Assembly: GCA_016744925.1 (NCBI GenBank)
Contig: JADGDJ010000016.1
Coordinates: forward strand, 1-38,120
Length of the DNA stretch: 38,120 nucleotides
Reading direction: 5' to 3'
DNA from: Spirochaetaceae bacterium
GTDB lineage: Bacteria > Spirochaetota > Spirochaetia > DSM-2461
The notes beneath the pieces were generated by a model. It was not told the DNA's origin. It ran no database searches and saw nothing but the letters and a program-made list of their open reading frames with translations. Each line of letters begins with the position of its first letter. Position 1 is the first letter of the stretch. Both the position numbers and the translations under genes were made by a program. Of this stretch, positions 7,793-16,595 are shown piece after piece.

Positions 7793-8718
7793 AAATACCT
7801 ATAATTATGGACTGCGATCCAGGCCATGATGATGCCATCGCGCTGATTCTGGCTCATGCTAGTGAAAAGCTGGATATAAGAGCCATTACGACCATAGCCG
7901 GCAATCAGACAGTTGAAAAAACGACTTTAAACGCCTTGAAAATAATGACTTTCCTCGGATCAGAAATTCCTGTTGCTATGGGCTGTGCAAAGCCTTTGTT
8001 CCGCGAACTGATTACCGCTTCGGAAGTTCACGGAGAGACAGGTCTTGACGGACCTGTTCTTCCCGAACCGTCCTATGAAAAGTCCGACTTACATGCTGTG
8101 GAATTAATGGCGGAGACGGTTAGAAATAGTTCTGAAAAAATCACCATAGTTCCAACCGGGGCATTGACCAATGTGGCTCTGTTTCTGACCAGTTACCCAC
8201 AGTTGAAAGAGAATATACAACAGATCTCCCTAATGGGGGGTGCCTGCTGGGGAGGTAACTGGACACCAGCGGCGGAGTTCAATATTCTGGTGGACCCCGA
8301 GGCGGCAAAGATCGTATTTGAGTCGGGAATTCCAATCATCATGAGTGGTCTCGATGTGACTCACAAGGCCTTAATCAAGGATGTCGATCGAGAGCGTTTC
8401 AGAAGTTCCGGCACTAAAGCGGGAATTATGGTCGCTGAGTTGTTGGATTTCTTTGCCAAATTCCATGATGATAATTTTGATTTTGGTGGAAGTCCTCTTC
8501 ACGATCCCTGTGCTGTGGCCTGGCTGATAGAACCGGAACTGTTTACTTCCAAATTGTGCCATGCTGATATAGAGACAAAAGGAAAACTGACTCTGGGGAA
8601 TACGGTAGTAGATGTTTACGAAGTATTGAAAAAAGAAAAGAATATCACTTTGCTCTATGATATCGACCGAGAGGGTTTTGTCGATTTATTAGCAGCACAT
8701 CTGGAGAAACTCCCATGA
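7789..8718 (+). CDS. Nucleoside hydrolase (IUNH family), first copy
   Basis: The 309-residue enzyme should hydrolyse the N-glycosidic bond of ribonucleosides to free base and ribose. The calcium/ribose-binding motif MDCDPGHDDAIAL is at residues 7-19. It also has PTGALTNVA near 125, LMGGACWGGN near 150, PAAEFNILVDPEAA near 165, and the later calcium ligand HDPCAVA near 240. It starts at an ATGA overlap with the permease stop, so it is translated with the transporter. It carries no signal peptide, so hydrolysis is cytoplasmic, after import. Base preference cannot be read from sequence alone. A divergent paralogue follows. Confidence 0.93.
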   Translation: MKIPIIMDCDPGHDDAIALILAHASEKLDIRAITTIAGNQTVEKTTLNALKIMTFLGSEIPVAMGCAKPLFRELITASEVHGETGLDGPVLPEPSYEKSDLHAVELMAETVRNSSEKITIVPTGALTNVALFLTSYPQLKENIQQISLMGGACWGGNWTPAAEFNILVDPEAAKIVFESGIPIIMSGLDVTHKALIKDVDRERFRSSGTKAGIMVAELLDFFAKFHDDNFDFGGSPLHDPCAVAWLIEPELFTSKLCHADIETKGKLTLGNTVVDVYEVLKKEKNITLLYDIDREGFVDLLAAHLEKLP

Positions 8719-9656
8719 TAAAAAATGACAAAGGCAGACCGGTTGTAATTGACTGTGATCCGGGAATTGACGATGCTCTGGCCATTTTTATGGCATTGGC
8801 TTCCGATCAGTTAAGAGTTGTCGGGATCAGTACAGCTGCGGGAAATGTTCCCGTTGAGCATACGGCTGCCAATGCACTGCAGCTTGTGGAACTTGCCGGG
8901 TGCACCATAGAGGTCTGTAAAGGTGCTACCGACCCTTTCTGCACAAAGAGAAAAACTGCAGAGTCTGTACACGGCAAAAATGGCATAGGTGATGTCAGGC
9001 TTCCAGAGTCCATAGGTAAAATCAGTGATCGGGCACCTCATGAAATGATTTTTGCAAAAGCAGAGGATTGCAGTGGTGAACTGGAAATAATCGCAACGGG
9101 ACCACTGACAAATATTGCAGAAACTCTTTTGATTTACCCCTCCATAAGAAATAAAATAAAGCGGATCTGGATAATGGGTGGAGCCGCGGGTAGTGGGAAC
9201 AGAACACCTGCAGCAGAATTTAACATCTTTGCCGACGCTCATTCCGCATCGGCTGTATTTGCATCGGGAATCCCCATAACTATGTGCGGTCTCGATGTAA
9301 CCAATAAAGCTTTAATTTATGAAGATGATATAAATACTCTTTCAGGTTTTGGAAATATTGTTTCCCAAAAATCTGCTCTGATGCTCCGCTGGTATCTGGG
9401 ATTCTACAAAAGTTTTGGTTTTAATGGCGTGGCGATGCACGACCCTTTTACAGTTGCCGTAGCCATTGATCCGACCTTGGTCAAGACCAAACACCTTTTT
9501 GTGGATGTTGAGACAGAAGGTGAGTTCACTTTGGGAAAAACGGTCGTAGACATGCTGGGTGTTTCAGGTAAAGAACCCAATGTAGATGTGGCTCTTGAAT
9601 TGGATAATGATCGCTTTGTAAAGCTTTTTAAAAATCTGATGATCAGTTATGGATAA
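8715..9656 (+). CDS. Nucleoside hydrolase (IUNH family), second copy
   Basis: The 313-residue paralogue of the preceding gene keeps the metal and ribose ligands: VIDCDPGIDDALAI at residues 12-25, ATGPLTNIAE near 125, MGGAAGSGNRTPAAEFNIFAD near 155 and HDPFTVAVAIDP near 245. It has His13-to-Ile in the DPGxDD motif relative to the first copy and differs through most of the chain, suggesting different base specificity rather than a recent duplication. It starts at an ATGA overlap with the first copy. Two hydrolases side by side may cover purine and pyrimidine nucleosides; that split is inference. Confidence 0.92.
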   Translation: MIKNDKGRPVVIDCDPGIDDALAIFMALASDQLRVVGISTAAGNVPVEHTAANALQLVELAGCTIEVCKGATDPFCTKRKTAESVHGKNGIGDVRLPESIGKISDRAPHEMIFAKAEDCSGELEIIATGPLTNIAETLLIYPSIRNKIKRIWIMGGAAGSGNRTPAAEFNIFADAHSASAVFASGIPITMCGLDVTNKALIYEDDINTLSGFGNIVSQKSALMLRWYLGFYKSFGFNGVAMHDPFTVAVAIDPTLVKTKHLFVDVETEGEFTLGKTVVDMLGVSGKEPNVDVALELDNDRFVKLFKNLMISYG

Positions 9657-10944
9657 AATGCTTTTAAAAAATGCCTCTTTAATTGATGAAGAGGCTCAAA
9701 TCATTCAAAACAGCAATATTCTCATTTCTCAAGGCATTATAGAAAAGATCAGTTCCAAGGCAATTGAAGAAACAGAGGATCTGCGAGTCTTAGACTGCTC
9801 CAATCTTTTTTTGACCCCGGGACTCGTTAATCTGCACACTCATTCTCCTATGAATATTTTTAAGGGGATTGCTGAAGACGTAGATGAGTTTGCCTGGTTT
9901 AATAAAGAGATCTGGCCTTATGAAAGCAAAATGGATGAAAATGATGTCCATGCGGGATCTAAGCTTGCCATTGCCGAAATGCTTCATAAGGGGGTAACTT
10001 CATTTGCCGACCATTATTTTCAGGCTGATAAAATCTGTCAGGCTGTTTTGGAAACTGGCATTCGCGGGGATATCGCTCCGACTCTCTTCGGAATGGCCGG
10101 TGGTTTTGATGATCAACTCCATGAGTCCGCTTCTTTAATGAGAAAATATGAAGATAATCAGGACCTTTTACAATTCCATTTTGGTCCTCATTCTCCCTAT
10201 ACATGTACACCGGAAGATTTGACAAAAACAGCTGAACTTGCCTGTAAAATGAACAAGGGGATTCATCTCCATGTGTCTGATGCGGAGGAGCAAATAGAAA
10301 AAAGCCGTGAAACTTATGGGAAAACGCCCTTTGAAGTACTGGTTGAAACCGGTGTGATGGATCAGTCCCTCATCGTCGGTCATGGTTTGTGGATTCTCGA
10401 TGATGAAAAAAAATTGATCACCGATAATACATGGTTTGCTGCCTGCCCGAAAACATATATGAAACTCAGTGCCGGTATGGGACGGCTCTGGACAAATTAT
10501 AAAGATCTTCCTCTCTGTATCGGTACCGATGGTGCCGCTAGTGCCAATAGCCTCGATCCTCTGGAGCAATTGAGGCTTTTTTTACTTATTGGAAAATTTA
10601 ATCTCGGTGATGCAGAAAAGTTCACTTTGGAAGAGGGCTGGAAAATGTTGATGAGAGGTCACGATGCCCTTAGTTTTAATTCGGGGAAATTAAAGGAGGG
10701 CTACAATGCCGATCTTCTGTTTTGGAATCTCGACGAAATTAGCACAATTCCGGTCTATAATCCTCTAGCATCGATTATATACAGCGCCAGTGCTGAAAAC
10801 ATCGTTCATTCGATGATTGGCGGTACGTTTGTAAAACAAGATGGCCGTTTGAAACTGGATGTTGAAGAGGTAAAAAAAGAAGCAAAGGCGAGAGCTTCTG
10901 CCATTCTAAATAAAGGTAAGGGCACCACTAAGCTGGTTTTTTAA
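9649..10944 (+). CDS. Amidohydrolase, MTA/SAH or nucleoside deaminase-like
   Basis: This 431-residue cytoplasmic metal-dependent hydrolase resembles the SAH/methylthioadenosine deaminase and chlorohydrolase (TrzN/MtaD) group. Metal ligands are visible: HTHSPMN near residue 63, HFGPHSPYTC near 180, HLHVSDAEEQ near 206, VGHGLW near 243 and the terminal GTDGAASANSLD near 293. In this operon the likely role is deamination of adenine-type nucleosides or of guanine; the exact substrate is open. The HLHVSD segment carries Asp where many MTA/SAH deaminases have Glu. The start overlaps the previous stop by 8 nt. A hairpin follows before the next gene. Confidence 0.8.
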   Translation: MDKMLLKNASLIDEEAQIIQNSNILISQGIIEKISSKAIEETEDLRVLDCSNLFLTPGLVNLHTHSPMNIFKGIAEDVDEFAWFNKEIWPYESKMDENDVHAGSKLAIAEMLHKGVTSFADHYFQADKICQAVLETGIRGDIAPTLFGMAGGFDDQLHESASLMRKYEDNQDLLQFHFGPHSPYTCTPEDLTKTAELACKMNKGIHLHVSDAEEQIEKSRETYGKTPFEVLVETGVMDQSLIVGHGLWILDDEKKLITDNTWFAACPKTYMKLSAGMGRLWTNYKDLPLCIGTDGAASANSLDPLEQLRLFLLIGKFNLGDAEKFTLEEGWKMLMRGHDALSFNSGKLKEGYNADLLFWNLDEISTIPVYNPLASIIYSASAENIVHSMIGGTFVKQDGRLKLDVEEVKKEAKARASAILNKGKGTTKLVF

Positions 10945-10955
10945 GAAATCTAGCC

Positions 10956-10981
10956 ATTTGTCAGGAGTTGTACTGACAAAT
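10956..10981 (+). other. Intercistronic hairpin
   Basis: A perfect 9-bp stem (10956-10964 with 10973-10981) with an 8-nt loop lies in the 75-nt gap between the deaminase-like gene and deoD. It has no U-run, so it is more likely an RNA-processing or stability element than a terminator. This is the only real gap between 5790 and 13711. Confidence 0.45.
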
Positions 10982-11019
10982 AGTACTAAAACAACTGCCC
11001 TGAAAACAAAGGAGATAAT

Positions 11020-11721
11020 ATGGGAACACCACATCTGGAAGCTAAAAAGGGCGATATAGCAGAATCAGTTCTGCTTCCCGGCGATCCGTTGAGAGCAAAA
11101 TATATAGCAGAAACATTCTTTGAAAATCCAGTCTGTTACAATCAGGTCCGGGGGATGCTCGGGTATACAGGTATTTACAAAGGAAAAAGGGTTTCTGTAC
11201 AGGGGACCGGAATGGGAATTCCCTCTATTTCAATTTATGTAAATGAACTGCTCATGGAATACGGAGCAAAAAAACTGATAAGGATCGGGACTTGCGGTGC
11301 CGTACATGAAGATGTCAAAATCCGGGATGTGGTTCTTGCAGTCAGCGCATCGACTGATTCATCTATCAACAAAATCAGATTCGGCGGTCTCGATTATGCC
11401 GCAACGGCTGACTTTGAACTTTTGCACAAAGCCTGGAATATTGCCTGTGAAAAGAAAATGCCAGTTAAAGCGGGACCGATTCTAACATCGGATACTTTTT
11501 ATGGAGATACACAGGACTGGTGGAAAATTTGGGCTGATTACGGAATCCTCACAGTGGAGATGGAAGCGGCAGCTCTCTATACTCTGGCTGCTAAATATCA
11601 TGCTCAGGCTCTAGCTCTTCTCACAGTGAGCGATCACATTCTCACAGGAGAGAGTTGTTCGACCCAGGAGAGACAGGAAACTTTCAATCAGATGATAGAG
11701 TTGGCACTGGAGACTATATGA
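11020..11721 (+). CDS. deoD: Purine nucleoside phosphorylase, DeoD type
   Basis: The 233-residue enzyme matches hexameric bacterial PNP, which converts purine (deoxy)nucleosides and phosphate to base and (deoxy)ribose-1-phosphate. Recognisable parts are [13 protein letters not shown] at the N-terminus, the phosphate site [10 protein letters not shown] near residue 20, [10 protein letters not shown] near 64, IRIGTCGAV near 87, the ribose-site [13 protein letters not shown] near 178 and the purine-site SDHILTGE near 203. AAAGGAG precedes the ATG by 7 nt. It offers a phosphorolytic route alongside the two hydrolases. Its stop overlaps the next start (ATGA). Confidence 0.95.
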   Translation: MGTPHLEAKKGDIAESVLLPGDPLRAKYIAETFFENPVCYNQVRGMLGYTGIYKGKRVSVQGTGMGIPSISIYVNELLMEYGAKKLIRIGTCGAVHEDVKIRDVVLAVSASTDSSINKIRFGGLDYAATADFELLHKAWNIACEKKMPVKAGPILTSDTFYGDTQDWWKIWADYGILTVEMEAAALYTLAAKYHAQALALLTVSDHILTGESCSTQERQETFNQMIELALETI

Positions 11722-12980
11722 GCACTAGCTATGAAGTCCTGGTTTTAGGATCGGGACCGGCTGGATATTATTCGGCTTTAAGCTGTGCACGGGGGGGCTT
11801 ATCCACAGCTATTGTGGAGAATTCTCTTTGGGGAGGAACTGGTTTTGCCACCGGTTGCCTTCCGGCAAAGTTAAAGCTCGATGGAATTCGATCACACACT
11901 TCTTTAGATCTTATAAGTGATCATATTCATGAGGTTTCGAAAAAGCTGCAGAGGCAATTAAAGGAAGCTGGTGTCTCTGTATATCATTCAGAGGGAATCT
12001 TCACCGATCGGAATTCGTATAAAATTAATGATCGGATTCTTCATGCTAAAAAAATCATCGTGGCAACAGGTTCAGAACCATCTTGTCTGAAAGGCTCAAA
12101 GTTCAGTGAAAAAATTATCAGTCATAAAGAAGCTCTGACTCTAAAAAAAGTACCGGATAATATTTTGATTGTCGGGGGAGATGTCGAGGGTATAGAGTTT
12201 GCCTCTCTCTTTTCTCAAATGGGAACAAAAGTTACAGTTGTTGAACTATTATCGCAGATCCTTCCCGGTTATGACCGCGATCTTGTAGGACCGGTTATAA
12301 GAGAACTACAGAATAGAAATGTCGATATTCTCTGTTCTACGGAAGTTCAGTCTCTTCGCGACTTAGCATCTGAAATCACAGTGGTAACAAATAAAGGTGA
12401 TATCAGTTGTGATTTGGTGCTTGTTACAGGTCTGCGTAAGAATTCTCTACCCCGTGGTTTGAAAGAACTGGGAGTTAAAATTGAAAATGACTCCATAATT
12501 GTAGATGACAATTTTGAAACCTCACTTCAGGGAATCTTCGCCGTAGGTGATATTAACGGAATCTTGGGGATGGCCGGAGCCGCAGTCCAACAGGCTATAC
12601 AACTGGGAGATTATCTGCTCTCAGGAGAACAAATCAATCTCGATTATTCGATATTGCCGAGAGCAGTTTTTTCGATCCCCCAGATCAGCGGTGGCGGACT
12701 TCAGGAAAAAGATATTTCCTCAAAATATAAAGTGAAAAAGTTTCAATTGAACGAGAGTTGGCGGGCTATGTATAAACAGAGTCATGCTGGTTTTGTAAAG
12801 ATTATTGTTGATGCTGATGAGGTTATCCGCGGGATCTGGTTCGTCGGCGAAAACGCCGAAGTTCACGGATCTTCTGCAGCCCTTATTTTGAAAAATAAAA
12901 CTACAATAAATGATCTCAGAAGAGATTTGTATATACACCCTACAGATTTTGAATCTGTTTTTGAGGCAGGAATTTTATGA
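11718..12980 (+). CDS. Lpd-like FAD/NAD oxidoreductase lacking one redox cysteine
   Basis: The 420-residue protein has the full fold of class I pyridine nucleotide-disulfide oxidoreductases. The FAD site GSGPAG is at residues 11-16, ATGSEP is near 136, the NAD site GGDVEGIEF near 174, the second FAD motif GIFAVGD near 284, and a C-terminal dimer domain carries HPTDFE (His407, Glu412), equivalent to the catalytic His-Glu pair of lipoamide dehydrogenase. The redox motif GGTCxxxGC reads GGTGFATGC, so the first cysteine is Gly42 and only Cys47 remains. Normal dithiol chemistry is therefore not expected. ATG 11718 overlaps the deoD stop; a longer frame from 11655 is inside deoD. Its role in nucleoside salvage is unknown. 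Confidence 0.85.
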   Translation: MSTSYEVLVLGSGPAGYYSALSCARGGLSTAIVENSLWGGTGFATGCLPAKLKLDGIRSHTSLDLISDHIHEVSKKLQRQLKEAGVSVYHSEGIFTDRNSYKINDRILHAKKIIVATGSEPSCLKGSKFSEKIISHKEALTLKKVPDNILIVGGDVEGIEFASLFSQMGTKVTVVELLSQILPGYDRDLVGPVIRELQNRNVDILCSTEVQSLRDLASEITVVTNKGDISCDLVLVTGLRKNSLPRGLKELGVKIENDSIIVDDNFETSLQGIFAVGDINGILGMAGAAVQQAIQLGDYLLSGEQINLDYSILPRAVFSIPQISGGGLQEKDISSKYKVKKFQLNESWRAMYKQSHAGFVKIIVDADEVIRGIWFVGENAEVHGSSAALILKNKTTINDLRRDLYIHPTDFESVFEAGIL

Positions 12981-13711
12981 AACAACCCCATATCTTATGC
13001 TCTGAGAAAGATGTCTCTCCCTGTGTTTTACTCCCCGGCGATCCCGAGAGAGTCCTAAGAATTGCCCCATACCTTGATGATTGGGAAGAGATTGCCTTCA
13101 ACAGGGAATTCAGGTCCGGAAAGGGATTATATAAAGGGATTCCGGTGACGGTACTCTCTACTGGCATCGGTGGTCCTTCCATGGTTATTGCTCTGGAGGA
13201 ATTGATCACCTGTGGTGCCGAGTATTTTATCCGCATAGGCAGTGGCGGGGCTTCACAACCCGATATATCCATTGGAGATCTGGTAATTGCCACCGGGGCT
13301 GTTCGGGAAGACGGTGCATCGGGCATGTATGTGGAAAAGGAATATCCGGCGGTTGCCGATTTTACATTATTATCAGCACTGGTCGAGAGCTGTAAAGAGC
13401 TTCAATTTCCTTTCCATCTGGGAATAACCAGAAGCCATGATTCTTTTTACATCGATGATGAATCTGAGAGGATGGCAAAGGCTCAAAAGAACAATGTTCT
13501 CGCTTCTGATATGGAAACGGCGACTCTCTATACTCTGGCATCGCTGAGAGGTGTTAAAGCCGCCTCAATCCTCAACAATGTGGTTTTGTATGAGGGGGAA
13601 GTAAAAGAGGGGATTGGTGATTATGTAGAGGAATCGGAAAATGCAGCGTCAGAAGGGGAAAAAAGGGAAATTCTGGCCGCTCTGGAAGCTTTTAGAAGAA
13701 TTGATCTATAA
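12977..13711 (+). CDS. Uridine phosphorylase-like nucleoside phosphorylase
   Basis: The 244-residue protein belongs to the PNP/UDP superfamily (NP-I) and most resembles uridine phosphorylase. It has VLLPGDPERVLRIA near residue 16, the phosphate-site STGIGGPSM near 62, FIRIGSGGASQPDI near 86, and DMETATLYTLAS near 178. The C-terminal segment after the DMET motif departs from the usual Udp active-site ending, so the base specificity (uridine, or another nucleoside) is uncertain. It begins at an ATGA overlap with the flavoprotein gene and is the last gene of the tightly overlapping run. Confidence 0.85.
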   Translation: MKQPHILCSEKDVSPCVLLPGDPERVLRIAPYLDDWEEIAFNREFRSGKGLYKGIPVTVLSTGIGGPSMVIALEELITCGAEYFIRIGSGGASQPDISIGDLVIATGAVREDGASGMYVEKEYPAVADFTLLSALVESCKELQFPFHLGITRSHDSFYIDDESERMAKAQKNNVLASDMETATLYTLASLRGVKAASILNNVVLYEGEVKEGIGDYVEESENAASEGEKREILAALEAFRRIDL

Positions 13712-13765
13712 AATTAACAGAAAACTAACACTATTTTAACATAGAGCCTGAACAATGGAGCCACA

Positions 13766-14545
13766 ATGAATATAGATAAAATACGATCAAAAGAAGCTTT
13801 TATTTGCGATATGGATGGTGTTATATACCATGGTAACAAGTTACTGAAAGGTGTTCCTGAATTTGTAGAGTGGTTACAAAAAGAGCAAAAGAAATTTTTG
13901 TTTCTCACCAATTCTTCAGAGCGGTCTCCCAGGGAGTTACACCAAAAACTCAAAAGGCTGGGTCTCGAAGTCCCGGAGGACCATTTTTACACCAGTGCTC
14001 TGGCAACAGGAAGTTTTTTAAAATCTCACAGTCCTGAAGGTAGTGCTTATGTAATCGGTGAAGCGGGACTTATCAATGCCGTATACGATGCGGGTCTTAC
14101 GATGAACAATATTTCTCCTGATTATGTCATCGTGGGAGAATCGAGCAGTTATACTCTTGAAACGGTAACGCATGCCGTAAACCTTGTGATTAAAGGGGCA
14201 AAGCTCATCGGAACAAATCCCGATCTAACCGGACCCATCGAAGGGGGAATTGCTCCTGCTACAGGTGCTTTGATCTCTCCCATAGAGAAAGCCACTGGAT
14301 CCAAGGCTTATTTTATAGGTAAGCCCAATCCTCTCATGATGAGGCATGCTCTTAAAAAACTGGGAGCAAAGAGAGAAGATACTGTGATCATCGGCGACCG
14401 GATGGATACGGATATGGTTGCAGGAATAGAAGCGGAAATAGAAACTGTTCTAGTTTTGAGCGGAGTCACAACACTGGAAGAGATGAAGCGCTACGCTTAT
14501 AAGCCGAGACATATTCTCGATGGAGTTTTTCAGATCCCAGAATAA
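13766..14545 (+). CDS. HAD-IIA sugar phosphatase (NagD-like)
   Basis: The 259-residue cytoplasmic phosphatase has the four HAD motifs: CDMDGVIYHG with the nucleophile and acid aspartates near residue 11, FLTNSSERSP near 46, the lysine in IGKPNPLMM near 190, and IIGDRMDTDM near 210. The type IIA cap is that of NagD/4-nitrophenyl-phosphatase relatives, which act on nucleotides and sugar phosphates. GGAG lies 5 nt before the ATG. It follows the nucleoside operon by 54 nt with no terminator visible, so it may be co-transcribed and could dephosphorylate nucleotides or pentose phosphates; that link is inference. Confidence 0.9.
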   Translation: MNIDKIRSKEAFICDMDGVIYHGNKLLKGVPEFVEWLQKEQKKFLFLTNSSERSPRELHQKLKRLGLEVPEDHFYTSALATGSFLKSHSPEGSAYVIGEAGLINAVYDAGLTMNNISPDYVIVGESSSYTLETVTHAVNLVIKGAKLIGTNPDLTGPIEGGIAPATGALISPIEKATGSKAYFIGKPNPLMMRHALKKLGAKREDTVIIGDRMDTDMVAGIEAEIETVLVLSGVTTLEEMKRYAYKPRHILDGVFQIPE

Positions 14546-14548
14546 ATT

Positions 14549-14577
14549 GTGACATCTCGGCGGAGTTTCTGTATAAT
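14549..14577 (+). promoter_or_regulatory. Near-consensus promoter giving a leaderless mRNA
   Basis: GTGACA (14549-14554, 5 of 6) is followed after exactly 17 nt by TATAAT (14572-14577, perfect). The start codon of the histidine kinase gene lies only 9 nt after the -10, so transcription would begin at or within about 3 nt of the ATG. There is no Shine-Dalgarno sequence in range; the GGAG at 14562-14565 is 21 nt upstream of the start and inside the promoter spacer. Confidence 0.7.
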
Positions 14578-14586
14578 GATAATCAA

Positions 14587-15816
14587 ATGAGTACATCCCT
14601 GCTGTCCGATGAAACAAAAAAATCAAGAAGATTGATATTACTCTTTTCTGTTATCAGTCATATCTTTGCACCTTTACTGTTTAAGCTGAGAAGTTGGGAC
14701 ATCCCTGTGGATAAATTATTTTTCTCCCACTTTTCAGTTCTAGTTCTCATTTCTATGATCCTTTCTTTTGTCATATATCACTACAGAGATACTGTTCCCT
14801 GTTTGACTTTTATATTAATTAAATTTTTGATCCTTCATTTTATAGGGTATCCGCTGGGTGATTACATTGGGATTGAGTTGATTTTGTTCACATCTCTCAT
14901 TATTGAAACAGGGATCCTTTTAGATTCTCCGATAAATAAGATTGTCCTTTCTATTGAAAATCTAATGTTTCTGCTCTTTCAGAGAAATTTATCTGCATGG
15001 GGATATCAAATCAATTCCGTGTCAAACCATGACCTGCTTTTTTCTTTTTTATACTGCACGGTTTTTTCACTTTTAATTCTATATCTCTCTATCAACATCG
15101 CCGACAGAAAAAGAAAGTCAATAAAGATCGAGCGTTTGGATTCCGCTATTTCCCAATTAACAGATGCCAATATCGGTTTTCAGAAATATGTCAAAGAGCA
15201 GGAGCTAGAGACAATAATCACAGAACGAAAGAGATTATCCCGAGAAATACATGATGCCGTCGGGTATTCATTAACCAATATTATCATGTTGCTTGAAGCA
15301 GCATTTTTACTTGTCGACCAGGATCCGCAAAAACAAAAAAAAGTCATTTCAGATGCAAAAAAACAAGCCATAAGTGGATTGGAAGAGACTCGTACAGCCT
15401 TGAGGCATTTAAGAGATGATAAAACCGAGAAGCTTCATGGTATATATGCCATTGACGAATTGATTCGGGCATTTCGTGATGCTACGGGGATAATGATAAA
15501 AGTGGAATATGGAAATCTTCCCATAAAAATGGATGAAATAACAGATTCTATTATATTCAGAATGATTCAAGAGGGGATGACTAATGCTTTTCGTCATGGA
15601 ATGGCTACTCAAATAATCATAATATTCTGGTATGATTCCAATATCGTGCGATTGTCCATTCATGATAACGGCAGTGGCTCAGCGGATGTCGTAGAAGGTA
15701 TAGGTTTGGCGGGCATGAGGGAAAGACTCGAAAATATAAATGGAAGGTTAACTTTTAAAAATGTTGTAGATGGCTTTGAGTTGGGAGCTGAAATTCCATG
15801 GGAGGAAAATAATTAG
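14587..15816 (+). CDS. DesK/NarL-type sensor histidine kinase
   Basis: The 409-residue inner-membrane kinase has about six hydrophobic segments in residues 15-175 and no large periplasmic domain, so it may sense membrane state or a small ligand. A helical linker leads to the HisKA_3 dimerisation domain with RLSREIHDAVGYSLTNI (phospho-acceptor His222). The ATPase domain has the N-box EGMTNAFRHG near 335 and GIGLAGMRERL near 380. It pairs with the response regulator that begins directly after its stop. ATG 14587 is the only start fitting the promoter at 14549-14577; translation is probably leaderless. The neighbouring sugar importer suggests a carbohydrate or osmotic signal, which is inference. 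Confidence 0.9.
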   Translation: MSTSLLSDETKKSRRLILLFSVISHIFAPLLFKLRSWDIPVDKLFFSHFSVLVLISMILSFVIYHYRDTVPCLTFILIKFLILHFIGYPLGDYIGIELILFTSLIIETGILLDSPINKIVLSIENLMFLLFQRNLSAWGYQINSVSNHDLLFSFLYCTVFSLLILYLSINIADRKRKSIKIERLDSAISQLTDANIGFQKYVKEQELETIITERKRLSREIHDAVGYSLTNIIMLLEAAFLLVDQDPQKQKKVISDAKKQAISGLEETRTALRHLRDDKTEKLHGIYAIDELIRAFRDATGIMIKVEYGNLPIKMDEITDSIIFRMIQEGMTNAFRHGMATQIIIIFWYDSNIVRLSIHDNGSGSADVVEGIGLAGMRERLENINGRLTFKNVVDGFELGAEIPWEENN

Positions 15817-16500
15817 ATGAAAGTGCTTCTTGTAGATGATCAGGTCTTATTTGTTGAGAGCCTTAAAACGGTCCTGTCTATCATTGCAGATGATCTCAAT
15901 ATCATAGGCATTGCTCATAATGGATTTGAAGCTCTGGAATCTATTGAACTGGAAAAACCGGATATAATTCTTATGGATGTGAGGATGCCGGAAATGGATG
16001 GTGTGATTGCGGCAAAGGAGATCCTTTCAAGATATAATGATATCAAAATTATGATGCTTACCACCTATGATGACGATGAATACGTCGATGAAGCCATGAA
16101 GTTCGGTGCCAGTGGTTATATGCTAAAAGATGTGCCCCCGGAGGATCTTGTGAACTCTATCCGGGCCATCATGGCGGGGACAATTCAGATGTCTCCCGGT
16201 ATCCTGGATAGAATATTGAAAGGTGGAAGGTCCGTTGAAGCTATTATTGAAGAAGATCATAAAGCAATAGTCATGAAGATCGAAAAACTGAGTAAACGGG
16301 AACAGGAAATCCTCTTTCTCATGTCGGAGGGACAGGATAATACTCAGATTGCCTTCCATCTTTTTATTGCAGAACAGACAGTAAAAAATCACGTTAGTAA
16401 AATATATTCAAAATTGGGAATACACGACAGAATGACAGTGCTGAAAATAGCAAAAAAATCAGATCTCAAGCAGTATTTCCAATATCTCATCCCAGAATGA
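15817..16500 (+). CDS. NarL/LuxR-family response regulator
   Basis: The 227-residue cytoplasmic regulator has a receiver domain (VDDQ at 6-9, phospho-acceptor Asp54 in LMDVRMPE, conserved Lys in MLKDVPPEDL near 107) and a C-terminal LuxR helix-turn-helix around residues 160-215 (LSKREQEILFLM, IAEQTVKNHVSKIYSKLGI). The start codon abuts the kinase stop. GGAGG at 15801-15805 sits 11 nt upstream, rather far. It probably regulates the sugar transport genes that begin 95 nt downstream; the palindrome at 16513-16527 is a candidate target. Confidence 0.93.
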   Translation: MKVLLVDDQVLFVESLKTVLSIIADDLNIIGIAHNGFEALESIELEKPDIILMDVRMPEMDGVIAAKEILSRYNDIKIMMLTTYDDDEYVDEAMKFGASGYMLKDVPPEDLVNSIRAIMAGTIQMSPGILDRILKGGRSVEAIIEEDHKAIVMKIEKLSKREQEILFLMSEGQDNTQIAFHLFIAEQTVKNHVSKIYSKLGIHDRMTVLKIAKKSDLKQYFQYLIPE

Positions 16501-16512
16501 CTGGAGTGTGCA

Positions 16513-16527
16513 GTACTGAAACAGTAC
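16513..16527. promoter_or_regulatory. Palindromic candidate operator
   Basis: GTACTG-AAA-CAGTAC has perfect 6-bp arms around a 3-nt centre. It lies in the 95-nt gap between the LuxR-family regulator and the sugar-binding protein gene, 13 nt upstream of the putative -35 at 16541. Position and symmetry suit a dimeric activator, possibly the response regulator just upstream. Confidence 0.4.
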
Positions 16528-16540
16528 CACAATGGGATTG

Positions 16541-16570
16541 TTGACTCCGCAATACTGCCGGTAATATTAG
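16541..16570 (+). promoter_or_regulatory. Possible promoter of the sugar importer operon
   Basis: TTGACT (16541-16546, 5 of 6) precedes TATTAG (16565-16570, 4 of 6) by 18 nt. The weak -10 would suit activation from the palindrome upstream. The ribosome site AAGGAG lies downstream at 16583-16588. Confidence 0.4.
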
Positions 16571-16595
16571 ATTCAAACAACTTAAGGAGAATTTA

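Noticed and set aside
7789-9656. Recent tandem duplication of the nucleoside hydrolase gene.
   Set aside because: The two proteins share active-site motifs but differ through most of their length, so this is an old paralogy.
13714-13741. TTAACA, CTAACA, TTAACA series upstream of the HAD phosphatase gene, resembling the TTTACA arrays.
   Set aside because: Spacings are 10 and 12, not 9-11-11, the middle element differs, and there is no fourth element. An AT-rich gap can give this by chance.
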